Shown one piece after another: positions 11,050 through 22,739 of a DNA stretch of 64,000 bases. Source of the DNA: Aphelidium insulamus (lineage: Eukaryota > Aphelidiomycota > Aphelidea > Aphelidiaceae). Position numbers and translations under genes: made by a program. The stretch spans positions 551,102 through 615,101 of the forward strand of contig JAZDSV010000003.1 in assembly GCA_036784855.1 (NCBI GenBank), given 5' to 3'. The notes beneath the pieces were generated by a model. The model had not been told where the DNA came from, did no database searches, and saw nothing but the letters and a program-made list of their open reading frames with translations. The first letter of the stretch is position 1. Every line of letters starts with the position of its first letter.

Positions 11050-12069
11050 CTACTCTATTTCCGGGCAGCGCTCTCTCGCAGGCGCAGACGACGGCGACGA
11101 CTCATACACGAGAAAGTCAGTGCCCAGCACGGAGCTGGCAACCGCGCGGCCCAACTCGGTGGGCTGACTGAACGCCATCTGGTCCCACCGCAGCGTCATC
11201 CCAAACACAAACCGGTGTCGGACCGCCTCCAGTAGGCCGCGCGCCACACCACAGCGCCGTCTCGCGCGCGTAACCCATATGCGGGAAATGCCGCACAGAA
11301 CGCGGCGATTATGGTTCCGTGCAGCGTGTCGCGTGTCCGGCAACGTCTGTTCATCGTGGAACGCCTCGCTAATTAGTTCGGCCACCACGCAGCCCACACA
11401 CTTTTTGCCCTCCACTCGCAGATATATCTTGTCATGTTAGTACTATAGAGTATATGTATATATATAGTAGATATAGAGAGTAGATTAATACCTTGCACTT
11501 GGAGAGCAGCTCATCGTCGAGTGGGACGGCGCCGAGATCAGTTTGGACGGCCCAGAGCACTTGTGTCACTCGGCGCCGCATTGCAGTTGACATTGCCAGC
11601 CAACGATCGCACGCCACAATGACGCCGCCGGGTGTGGCAGCTGTCTGCTCCTCCTTGACCGGCTGCCACACTGGCTGCACCACCTGTTCATCGCGCCAGC
11701 ACTGCGTTGAACTGTGAGTTCCGCCCACACACACATACGAATACATACCGCGGCAAAGTCCACGCCGCTCACTGCCATTGCGTGGTATCGCGCATGCAGC
11801 TGCTTGTCCTCTACGTGTGCGGGCACCCACGTCATACCGCACTCGGCACACAGTCGCGGCCGGGTGACCAGGTCCCGCTGTCCAAAGTCTAGGTGGAGCT
11901 GGCGTAGGGCTTGCTGACGGCGGCGCTTGTTATGGATGCTGGTACTGCACTTTCTTGTCTGAGCAAGACATGGCGATGTAGCAGCCAGCAGGGGTGCCGC
12001 ATTGCCTGCCAGTGTGCCCGACGACTCTCGCGGGCGTAAGAAGCTTTGCAGTGTTGCCTGCTTGGGCAT
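11050..12069 (-). CDS. ESCO1: Cohesin acetyltransferase ESCO/Eco1
   Basis: Three exons (12069-11749, 11701-11492, 11427-11050) with 47- and 64-bp introns give 302 aa, all junctions in frame. The first residues, MPKQATLQSFLRP, contain a PCNA-interacting (PIP) motif, as in yeast Eco1, which acts at replication forks. Next is the family C2H2 zinc finger (LCAECGMTW...EDKQLHARYH). The acetyltransferase half has YLRVEGKKCVGCVVAE, then GISRIWVTRARRRCGVAR (acetyl-CoA loop) and MAFSQPTELGRAVA near the end, all diagnostic for ESCO. The enzyme acetylates the Smc3 head to lock in sister-chromatid cohesion during S phase. The protein is short, like yeast Eco1, without the long N-terminus of animal ESCOs. 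Identification is firm. Confidence 0.93.
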
Positions 12070-12086
12070 GAATGACTGTTACAGTT

Positions 12087-12560
12087 CACTCCTCTCTTAC
12101 GTATGCACACTTAACTATCTTAACTATACACTATCTTATTCTCTGTCACTCTTATACACCATCACTCCTCTCTTACGTATGCACACTTAACTATCTTAAC
12201 TACACACTATCTTATTCTCTGTCACTCTTATACACTATCACTCCTCTCTTACGTATGCACACTTAACTATCTTAACTATACACTATCTTATTCTCTGTCA
12301 CTCTTATACACCATCACTCCTCTCTTACGTATGCACACTTAACTATCTTAACTATACACTATCTTATCCTCTATCACACGTATACACCATCACTCCTCTC
12401 TTAAGTATGACACTTATCTATCTTAACTATACACTATCTTATCCTCTATCACACGTATACACTATCACTCCTCTCTTTCGTATGCACACTTAACTATCTT
12501 AACTATCACTATCTGAACTACACACCATCTATAACACTTAACTATTCTATACTATAATTA
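12087..12560. repeat. 76-bp minisatellite, about six copies
   Basis: The unit begins CACTCCTCTCTTACGTATGC and repeats at 12087, 12163, 12239, 12315, 12391 and 12466 (spacing 76, 76, 76, 76, 75). Early copies are nearly identical. The last two are diverged and the array decays into shorter ACTATCTTAACTATA-type pieces near 12,500-12,570. It is AT-rich and pyrimidine-biased on the + strand, and lies between the ESCO start codon and the stop of the CISD3-like gene. Confidence 0.95.
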
Positions 12561-12625
12561 TCTTAGGTATACACTAGCTACTTGCAGTATATGTATGTAA
12601 ATATATAGGAATTGCTTATATTATG

Positions 12626-13062
12626 TCATGTGGTGCAAGTCCATCCACAGTGGGAACAGAGCTGCACGGAGGAGTCGTGTGGCAGTTGGCATTCCTTCTG
12701 TCGCCGTGTGTATGGCAGCGGCAAGTTGGTGTGAGTGCCGTCACACAGGGGCGGTGAGTGCGTGTACTTGCAGTTGCACACCGACACGGTAGTCTCACGG
12801 TCCACGCGGTCCACTTGCCACTTTAGCGGTGTGAGATGGGTGCTCGTGTGTGAGTGGCCTGCGTGCAGTTTGTGTCTAGTTTGTGGAGAACATCGGCGGA
12901 ATCCCATCAGCACTGACCGTCACACCACGGCGGAGTTGTGGACAGTCCGCAGCGACACCACAATAGTGTCCTTGCCTCCCCCGCTGGCAGTGTGACACGT
13001 ACGGGCGCATATTGTGGACAGTGCGCGCCACAGCCGGCCCGAAGCTCTTCAATGTCTTGCAT
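12626..13062 (-). CDS. CISD3: CISD3-like tandem CDGSH iron-sulfur protein
   Basis: Two exons (13062-12918 and 12858-12626; 59-bp intron) encode 125 aa. The protein has the layout of mitochondrial CISD3 (Miner2): APVRVTLPAGEARTLLWCRC, a first motif WCRCGLSTTPPWCDG, a linker with LTPLKWQVD, and a second complete motif CNCKYTHSPPLCDGTH (C-x-C-x2-T-x3-P-x-C-D-G-T-H). Each motif would bind a 2Fe-2S cluster with three Cys and one His. The first motif is cut by the intron after CDG; the best acceptor gives CDGHSH instead of the canonical CDGSH spacing, so this ligand His is displaced or the junction differs. No targeting peptide is obvious after the chosen Met (13060-13062); a further 5' exon cannot be excluded. 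The start lies 81 bp from the divergent RNF212-like start. Confidence 0.75.
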
Positions 13063-13143
13063 ATGGCTTTTCTTCTTTCTTTTCTTTTTTCTTTTTCCTT
13101 CCTCTGTCCTTGCCACACGCACAAGCACACTGTTTTGCCAGAC

Positions 13144-14411
13144 ATGTCGGCGAGCGGTCGCGAGGTGGCGCGTCAAAGCACGGCGACTAGCAGTGCATCT
13201 CCCGCCACTGCATGCTGGTGGACGCACTGTGTGCGCTGTCTGTGTGATCCGTCATTCCCGGTGCCGGTGCCGCCGTCGCGTTTCAACCAGTTGTGGATGC
13301 TGCCGTGTGGTCACTTTCAGTGCTTCAAGTGTCTGAGTGAGCTGGTGCCCAGTGGCGATGACAGTGAGTGTGATTCTCGTTACTGGTGTGGATTACATCT
13401 GGATATGCATGTCATTTAGACCGTGACATACACGGAACGTGCGACGGGTGTGGACAGTCATTTGACGCGTCCGAGAATGGCCGCTTGCTGCAGCTATTTC
13501 AAGTGGACTCTGTCGGTGGTGCTGTGACGGTATTTAACTTTAAATTGTATATCTACTGAACTGAATATATTCTACATCTGTAGTTTGAGCTGAATGAAGA
13601 CACCCGGTACTTGGTTACGCCGCCTGCAGACATACTTCGCAAGGCTGCCGATGCCATGGAGGTGTGTAACTTAATTTTGTATACACGTACAACAGTACAT
13701 AGTCGGCATATGTAGTTCCAGCAACAGAATGCCAGATATGCGCTGGCGTACTTAAAAGACAAGGTTCTGAAGCAGAGGGACAGAATTCGTGGGATAAAGG
13801 ACCAGTGCTCCGCGTGCGTATTCGTGTTCAACATTGGATGCTGAAGCTGACTTGTGCAGCCGCGTTAAACAAGTTGAAGCAGAAAACGACATTTTACGCT
13901 CTCAGCTGGAACGGCTACGATCTTCAGGGTATAGCAGTTACGTAATATTTATGATGGTCACATGTACAGTGTGTCGGATGAGAATACATCGCGACCATTC
14001 AATAAGCGGTCACCGGGTGTCGAGAGCCGGATCTCCTTTCCAGCGTCCAAGAGTCCACAGAGTCCTGCTGCACATTTGACTGCTCCATTCCGGCAGCACC
14101 ACCCTCAACAACAGTCCGTATCTCGCTACTCCACTTCACCGGCATCAACGGCGCAACAGCTTTACATTCCGCGGCGGAATGACTCTGTGTTCCAGACGCC
14201 GTACAAACGGTCTCGATCTGAGATAAGTAGTCCGCAGAGCCGACCGCACTCCGGCGTAACGAGACCTGGATCGGCCAGATCGTACGGCCAGTTGTCGCAT
14301 CACTTGGTCAACACTGTTCCACGCGCGGTGTCACGACGGCCTGCATCATCCACGGGCTACTCTCAATTCACACCGGGACCACGGCCGTATTCGGCACAGT
14401 CTGATTTCTAA
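13144..14411 (+). CDS. RNF212: RNF212/Zip3-family meiotic RING E3 ligase
   Basis: Starts at the ATG 13144. Exons separated by ~50-bp introns splice in frame (13144-13363; ~13420-13529; and further exons from ~13,582, ~13,717, ~13,859 and ~13,970). The N-terminus is a RING: WTHCVRCL, then LWMLPCGHFQCFKCLSEL and GTCDGCG. A YLVTPPADILRKAADAMEFQ segment and a coiled coil (QRDRIRGIKDQCSARVKQVEAENDIL spans the core) follow, then a long Ser/Pro/Arg-rich tail. RING, coiled coil and basic Ser-rich tail are the layout of Zip3/RNF212/ZHP-3 proteins. These are SUMO/ubiquitin ligases that concentrate on the synaptonemal complex and designate crossovers. This implies a meiotic cycle. HEI10 (CCNB1IP1) is a related alternative, but the WxHCxRC start favours RNF212. 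Confidence 0.72.
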
Positions 14412-14483
14412 ATAGTGTGGTCTCGCTTTCTATCTAATGTGTGTCGCTCTTCATATCTATTGTGTGTCCACGTGTGTATGTTG

Positions 14484-16698
14484 TTACTTTGGCGTCCTCA
14501 CTGAACTACGCTTGCCGCCGCCATCGACGCGACTGAGGAATGTTGTCGGGGTTTCCAAAATTGGCGCGGGGCTCGCCAAAAGAAACGGCTGTCCGGGACG
14601 CTGAGTTGCGCGAGCTGACACTGCATGCGCATCGTAGGCGGACGGGGCTGCGGTATTTATAGGCATTTGAGAGCGACTACCTGTCCACAGATCACTAATT
14701 CGAGATGACGTTGGTTTTACGAATAATTTTCCGTCAAGTATGTCTCGCGGAGTGTTGCCGGCATTATTCTTTGCGATGGCTAAATTTCCACATTTCTCAT
14801 TGGTCAATTGCAGCAGTTGACCATTCTTGTACGGCCATTTCTCCTTCAAATATCTCGCAATATAGTGAAAGATGTTGTTGCCGTTATCATCCGTGCAGCA
14901 TAATATATGCCAAAGATGATTGCTGACAATGTAGTTGAACACCAGCGACGTCATATCGACATTCTTTCCCTCAATTGCCACCAGCATAATGTTGGCGCCA
15001 TCCTTGCGTCGAGCATTGACTCCGGCCTTGACTTCGTGCAAAAGATATTTGGTAATTTCGATATTTCCATTGAGAACTGCCAGAAGCAGTGCAGTCATCC
15101 CATCGACATCGACTGCATCGACTCGGACATTATTGTGAACAAACTGTTTAACAACAGCGAACTCATTGTACGCAGCGGCAATGGCAAGAGGCTGACGACC
15201 ACGGCGCTGGGTTTCTTCGCGGCTCATGCATTCAGGATGATGCTGAATGAGCAAAGCTGCAATTTTCGCTCGTTTCAAGTCACGAGCATGTACCAATGCA
15301 TTGTAACCGTGCGCCAGATGACAATTTAGTGGTACAGAGTCTGTAATCAGCGCCTGTGCCACCTCGATATTGTTATTGATAATGCACTGGGCAATGGGAC
15401 TTTCAACGCCATTGGCGCCTGGCTGCCCGTTGATAAACTGCAGTTTATCGATGGCGCGTGTTGTGGATTTGAGTAGCTGCAGGGCTGCGCTTGACTTTCT
15501 ATGAGCGATAAGCATCGCCAGATAGTTCATTGGTTCTTGCCAAGTGCGAGGCTTTACATATTCGAGAAGCTTAATGGCGATCGATCCATCGTTCATTCCA
15601 ACGGCCAGATACACTGGAGATGCACCAGCCTTATTTCCAATGGCCATCAACTCGGGCATTCGACCAGGGAACGCGACACTGAAGGCTTTCAGCAGTTCTC
15701 CGAAATTGTTAACCTGCTCATCAGTGTCGCCATCGCCAAGGTGTTGCTGGTGTGTAATGCAGTGCTTCACGGCCAAGTGCAGAGCAGTATCACCATTAAC
15801 ATTTTTCAGAGTCGGGTCAGCGACAGTCGTAGATGCAGGTGCTGATGGGATAACTTCCGGAATGGATTCTTCTTCGTCGGAGCCGTGCTTGTATTTGGCA
15901 CTCCACGGCGATGGAATCAAGGATTTTAGTCGTGGAGACCAACTAGGCAATCGAGGAGAAATACCTTCAAGTCGAGGCGACAAACTAGCCAGTCGAGGCG
16001 AGAACGTGAAGCGCCGCGGAGAGACAACATGGTGGTGATTGGACAGTGGTTCAGATGGTGGATTGATTTCCTCCACTTGCTCGCCGGGAACATTTGTCAT
16101 TGCTTCGACCGCTTTGTAGTCGAGAGACATGGCTGCCAAATGCAGAGGCGTGTTGCCATTTTCATCTTTAGCATTGACAAAGCCAGGTAGGTGACGTGCC
16201 AGTTGTGAAATCGCTTCATAATTCTTGTTTTGAACCGCAATGTGCATCAAGTCGTCAGCATATCGATCTGACAGATCGTCCACATTCATACCCAATGATT
16301 TTATCATCTCATTCACTGCGTCATGTTATTGCAGGGATATCATCAAGTTATCGTAAGTACCAAAGGCCCAGTCGTATCTTCCTTTTTCTTTTTGCTTGAG
16401 ACAAATGCGCGGAGACTCTACTGATGCATCACCTTGCGTAACAACTATTAAAACTTTAGCATATAAATCAGACATTAAAACTTAAATTTTTAAATCTACC
16501 GTCTTTGTGATGTTGCGGTGGAGGCGTGACAAGATGATAAAAATTTGCTGCTTTCAACTCGTCTGCATTAGGCGCCGGCTTCACAGGCGTAGTCGCTCTT
16601 TTGGGAATTCGAGGTGGCAGCCGGGCTGCAGGTACCATCGCGTGCACTCCATGAATGCTTGCTGCAAGAGCCACGGCCGCACAAAATCCGACGCGCAT
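14484..16698 (-). CDS. Secreted ankyrin-repeat protein
   Basis: Three exons (16698-16500, 16453-16361, 16315-14484) with 46- and 45-bp introns encode 707 aa in one frame. The first ~20 residues (MRVGFCAAVALAASIHGVHA) are a clear signal peptide. Ankyrin repeats follow: DENGNTPLHLAA, NGDTALHLAVKH, KAGASPVYLAVG, DVDGMTALLLAVLNGN, RKDGANIMLVAIEGKN and NGNNIFHYIARYL among others. Between the first and second repeats is a short Ser-Pro-Arg-Leu repeat (SPRLASLSPRLEGISPRLP). No catalytic domain or transmembrane anchor is visible, so it is probably exported or lumenal. It is the only intact member here; the broken ankyrin loci at 45-62 kb share the architecture but are diverged. An exported ankyrin protein could bind host targets, but nothing in the sequence proves it. 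Confidence 0.85.
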
Positions 16699-16963
16699 GT
16701 TTCTTTGTAAAAAGATTTATATCGCTTCACCACCAAAATGTTCCCCGCGCTCCAGGTCGTTATCGTAGATCTCGATAACGAAGTTGAACAGTGACGCCAA
16801 TCATCGCCACACTAAAAACGCACGTGATTGCTGTGATTGTTCGCTGTTTCAACGTGTTCCATCCATCACATGGCTTTTCAAGTTCGCATGTTCAAAGCTA
16901 TTTCACAATGCACGTATGTATGTAGCAATGTAACTATACACCAAAACACGCCCGCTTCTAATT

Positions 16964-18782
<1,819 letters not shown>

Positions 18783-19177
18783 GAATATAGCTGCACGTCT
18801 CTACTAGTGGTGGTAGCGTGTGTGGACGAGTGTGGCCAATGTGTGTGTGTGTGTGTGTGTGTGTAGCGCACGTCCTCAAAGTCCAATTTGGATCTCGAAC
18901 AGTGACGAACGTGTTTGCAAACAGCTGCGCCTCCGGCTGCGTATGTATCGGCATGCTTTATGAGCGGAAATATAGCGCGCAGTTACAAAACTTGCTTATG
19001 CGCGTTTAAGATCATTTGCTGTAAAGCTATTGTGGATGCTATTGACGTAGTTGGAGACGCATCTAGTACGGAGGTATATAGTCTAGTTCGTGTGACTATC
19101 CGCTGAAAGCTCCACACAATTGTCTACAGAGATTAAGATGCGTTTGACGCGTTTTCTCTCCAAAAATTCATAGCACT
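18783..19177. other. Divergent intergenic region with (GT)12 microsatellite
   Basis: Separates the leftward kinase gene from the rightward secreted orphan and presumably carries both promoters. A perfect (GT)12 tract occupies 18841-18864, about 60 bp upstream of the kinase start codon. No gene is visible. Confidence 0.6.
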
Positions 19178-20643
19178 ATGCGCACCAATACTTTCGCCAC
19201 CGTCTTCGGTCTTGCTGGCTGCTGGATGACGTGCAGCATGGCAATGTTCAGCGTGCCTCCGCCATTTGTCGCGCCTAGCGGCACCGCATGGACACCGATA
19301 GATCCACTAGCGCCTAATCCAACAGCGCAATACACGATGCATCCCAGTTGCCACGCGTCGATCGCGCAATTCCAGTGGTTTCGCGACTATAATCCTAGCC
19401 GGCCCGTGTATCGCTGGACTCCGCCAGATCTGCCAGCAGTTGCTATCGACAACCATCCTGCCATGGTCGACGCTCAGAATTGCATCTGGCACATGTACTT
19501 CGGCTCTGACCGTCAGCTGGAGGTGCCGTGGCTGATTGTCCATGCCAGCAGTGATGCCGTTGAGCTGCACGTGGTACACTTTGTACTGCCGAGCTCTGAC
19601 GGACGGTCTTTTTGCACATGCCAAAGTTCTGGGACACGCGGCCGTCCGCTTGTTGACCTATGTAAGCCAAGTGGAACAATTCTACCGCCATCAGTGTCTA
19701 GCTGGTGGTGAATATGGGAAATCGCTCTTCAACGAGCTGTTGTTGCAAAAAGAGGCAAGTCTATTTCTATGCACGCTCACATTTATGCAGAGGATTTAAT
19801 GCGCACCAGACGACGATCATGTCCCTGGAGCAAGCGTTGCACGCATCGGCAAATCCAAACTGGTTGCGAAAATATTTGTCCGACGCTTTCTGGTCGCTGG
19901 ATGCTTGCTTGTCCAGGGCTGAATTTGTGCATGTGATATTCACGCGCTTCGATCATCGTGACAATGTAGTGACACCGAATATCCCACTTTTCCGCGCAAG
20001 CATGGACCTCCTGATTACGTTGGCAGGCACCAAGTTACATTTCCGCACACTCATTATAACAGAATTCGTGGCAATTAGTTCGAGGACGTTGCGAAAGCAG
20101 GCGATTGCGATGCTGGCAACTGACGTGACGCAATGGGTGCAACTCGTGCTCGCGGCAGATATGATCAGTCAAGATGTCATTGTTAGCGTGGTGGACTCAC
20201 TGAGCCATGTACCGCAAGATCAACGTAATGCATTTTGCACAAAGATCCCGCACTACCAGCTTAATCAACATCACCTGCTGGCCCTGACGATCGTATGCCC
20301 GGATCAGGTCCGCGATACGATACACGAGAACATTTTCATCTCGGCCGGACTGCCTATTATCGAGCGGATAATATCTCGACGTCGTCTACCCTCGATTGAA
20401 GGAAAGTGGCTCTGTGACCGGCTGATGCCCGCCGCCACTTCTCCCATATTCCGCGAGCGTATTAAGGAGAAACTTGCCGCGAACAGAAAAACAATGTTCA
20501 GTTTCATTCATGAACTTGCAGACACAATTTTGTTTTGCGCAGCAAGTCGCAAGCAGATCGACACGGCAAATGAAGAACAAGCAAAAGAATTGGAAGAGTA
20601 TTGGACGGCCATTTCCCGCGGTATTAATCCAACTCGGCCATGA
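19178..20643 (+). CDS. Secreted orphan protein
   Basis: Three exons (19178-19550, 19594-19759, 19794-20643) with 43- and 34-bp introns sum to exactly 463 codons, which supports the model. The N-terminus MRTNTFATVFGLAGCWMTCS looks like a signal peptide. The next ~120 residues are rich in Pro/Trp (AQFQWFRDYNPSRPVYRWTP). The last ~280 residues are helical (KYLSDAFWSLDACLSRAEFV; LIITEFVAISSRTLRKQAIA) with a spacing like a degenerate helical repeat. No known domain is recognised. It could belong to the secreted families seen elsewhere in the window. The first intron acceptor is inferred from frame continuity. Confidence 0.55.
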
Positions 20644-20689
20644 AATGGCATCGATATCGCACCAATATATATATATAATTCTATGAAAA

Positions 20690-22236
20690 TTATTGTTGTT
20701 CTGGTATGGCAGAGTGACTGCCAGTCGGTTCTGTTCCGGCGACTGGAAACACCAGAGCGAACCCATCGTCGCTGCCGCTGACCACCCGCTGTCCATCGCA
20801 AGTCACCGCCACCGAAAGCACCGTGTCCTGATGACCGTGCCACGTGTGCAGACACTGGCCACTTCGAGCGTCCCACAGACGTACTGAGTGATCTGTCGAC
20901 GCGCTGATCAGACGAGTAGTGCCGCGTAGGAACCGGGCCAGTGTGACACTTCCATGGTGCTGCACAGTGAGCCGCGTCTGCATCGTATTCAGATCCCACA
21001 TACGAATGCTTCCATCCAGCGATGCCGTGGCACACAGCGGCATCCTGCACCGGGTTAATGCGACAAGTACACACTACACTTGGACGTACACATCGCACAG
21101 AGACACCGTCTCCACGCCGTCAGAGTGACCATCCAGGGAGGCGAGTATGCGGCCCGACTCTAGCTGCACAATCTTGGCAGTGCCATCCTCGCCCGCAGTG
21201 ACCACCACCTGATGTGCTGTCGGCGAATGATTCTGCGCAGACATGCGCGGCACATCCAAGTCCAGGATTGTGCCCTGATGCCAATGAGTGCGGTCGTCAG
21301 CGGGCGCCAGTCGCCACACGGGCTTGGCGGAATCACGTGGATCCCAGTAGGTCAGCGCGCCAGAGTCGGTGGCGGCCAGCATGCGCTTGCCGTCCTCCGT
21401 GAAGCGACAGCAGGTGACGGGGCCGGTACACGTGAACACCGACATTGTCTGTCCAGACGCCGCGTTGAACATCCACACCTGGCCCTCCATGGAGCCCGCC
21501 AGCAATATATGTCCGCGTGGATGCCAGCAAATGTCGGTCACTTCCGCGGGGCCATCAAGCGCCACCGAACGCACATTGGACAAGTCATTGGTGATGGCTG
21601 TCGCATTAATGTGTATGCATAGTCATACCAGACTATACGTACGCAGCTCTGTGACGTGTATGATGCCATCCATGCCAGCGGTGGCAATGTATTTGCCGTC
21701 CACACTGAAGGCAGCCTTGATGACGCTGTCAGTGTGGGCGGGAAGCGGCATCACCACCTCGCCCGTGTCTGTGTTCCAGAGATAGGCGCGGTCATCGCCG
21801 CCGCCCGAACAGCAGATGTTGGCCACAAGCGGGTGCAAAGCCACGGCATACACCGCCTTGCCTGTCAAGCATTATAATCAGTCTAGTATCACGCGACGTG
21901 CGTCACCCATACCGCCATGGCCGGCAAACTGCTGCACAGAATCATCCACCAGCTCCATCATCTCCTCCTCGCCGTCAGCATCATCGGCACCGGCGCCGTC
22001 ACCCTCCATATCACCACGGTCATCTACGTCACCGTCGCCCATGCCTGCCAATTATATCAGCATAACACGCGCGGCGCTACGCCACACGCTATACCGTCAT
22101 CATCATCATCGCTGGGTGGAGACCCTTCCATATCACCCGCCGGCACTGTTTCCTGGATCTCGCTGGCGTCTAGCTGCGCGGCATCCGTGCTGTCGGCAAA
22201 TTCATCGGTGTTGGCGTCGCGTTCGTGTTGGTCCAT
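20690..22236 (-). CDS. AAMP: AAMP/Sqt1-like WD40 repeat protein
   Basis: Starts at MDQHERDANTDEF (22234-22236), with an acidic N-terminus (GDMEGSPPSDDDDD; DADGEEEMMELVDDSVQQFAG). Seven to eight WD40 blades follow over exons split by short introns: VYAVALHPLVANICCSGGGD, AYLWNTDTGEVV, VIKAAFSVDGKYIATAGMDG, VTDICWHPRGHILLAGSMEG, CCRFTEDGKRMLAATDSGAL, QVVVTAGEDGTAKI, LCATASLDGSIRMWDL, LISASTDHSVRLWDARSG. The acidic DDS..F.GH leader with VALHP...GGGDDxAYLW is diagnostic for AAMP; its yeast orthologue Sqt1 is the chaperone of ribosomal protein uL16 (Rpl10). It likely acts in the cytoplasm in 60S maturation. Confidence 0.83.
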
Positions 22237-22570
22237 CCGCGCGTGATTCTCTCGTGTGTTATTGAAGTGCAATTAAATATGAACTGTACAATGAACTCTA
22301 CAATGAAGAGTCTGCACAGCACCACGCAATGCGAGCATGCTGCATATAAATATTTTTTCCATGCGTACAGACGTCCATATCCTGTATTGCGTAACTGCAT
22401 TGGGGCTTATTAAGATAATCTATCTGAATTTGATATCCGGCATAACCAAGTTGGAGTCTTTCTTAATAGCTATAGCACGCTAAGGATCTGTATGCAAAGG
22501 CGTATATAATATGCAAGGATGATGGACAAATAAAATAACAAAATTATAAGCACGAAATACAAAAAGAATG
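22237..22570. other. Intergenic, AAMP start to tRNA
   Basis: 334 bp, AT-rich, without a protein-like frame. It presumably contains the AAMP promoter and, at its right end, the 3' flank and terminator of the leftward tRNA gene. Confidence 0.4.
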
Positions 22571-22652
22571 CGACAACGACAGGATTTGAACCTGTGCGGG
22601 AAAATCCCAACAGATTTCTAGTCTGTCGCCTTAACCGCTCGGCCACGTTGTC
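22571..22652 (-). tRNA. tRNA-Ser (anticodon AGA)
   Basis: Read on the minus strand: acceptor arm GACAACG pairs with CGTTGTC and is followed by discriminator G. The A box (TGGCCGAGCGGTTAAGGCG) and B box (GGTTCAAATCC) are canonical. The anticodon stem ACAGA/TCTGT encloses the loop CTAGAAA, giving anticodon AGA. The long variable arm (TGGGATTTTCCCG) makes it class II, consistent with serine. There is no intron. A36-A37-A38 is the recognition sequence for isopentenylation at A37. Confidence 0.97.
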
Positions 22653-22739
22653 CGATGGTGTGTATACATTTTAATTGCATATATTTCTTTAATGCATCTG
22701 ATTGCCTTTAATCATTCTCTATTATTCATTATTGACTGA

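Noticed and set aside
12072-12266. Open frames running through the minisatellite
   Set aside because: The frames repeat the same ~25-residue translation because the unit is repeated; they are not genes.
12087-12560. CRISPR-like array
   Set aside because: The 76-bp units are contiguous with no unique spacers, and the DNA is nuclear eukaryotic: a minisatellite.
14484-16315. Intronless cytosolic ankyrin gene starting at 16,316
   Set aside because: The frame continues in frame through two short introns into an upstream signal-peptide exon; starting at the internal Met would ignore this.
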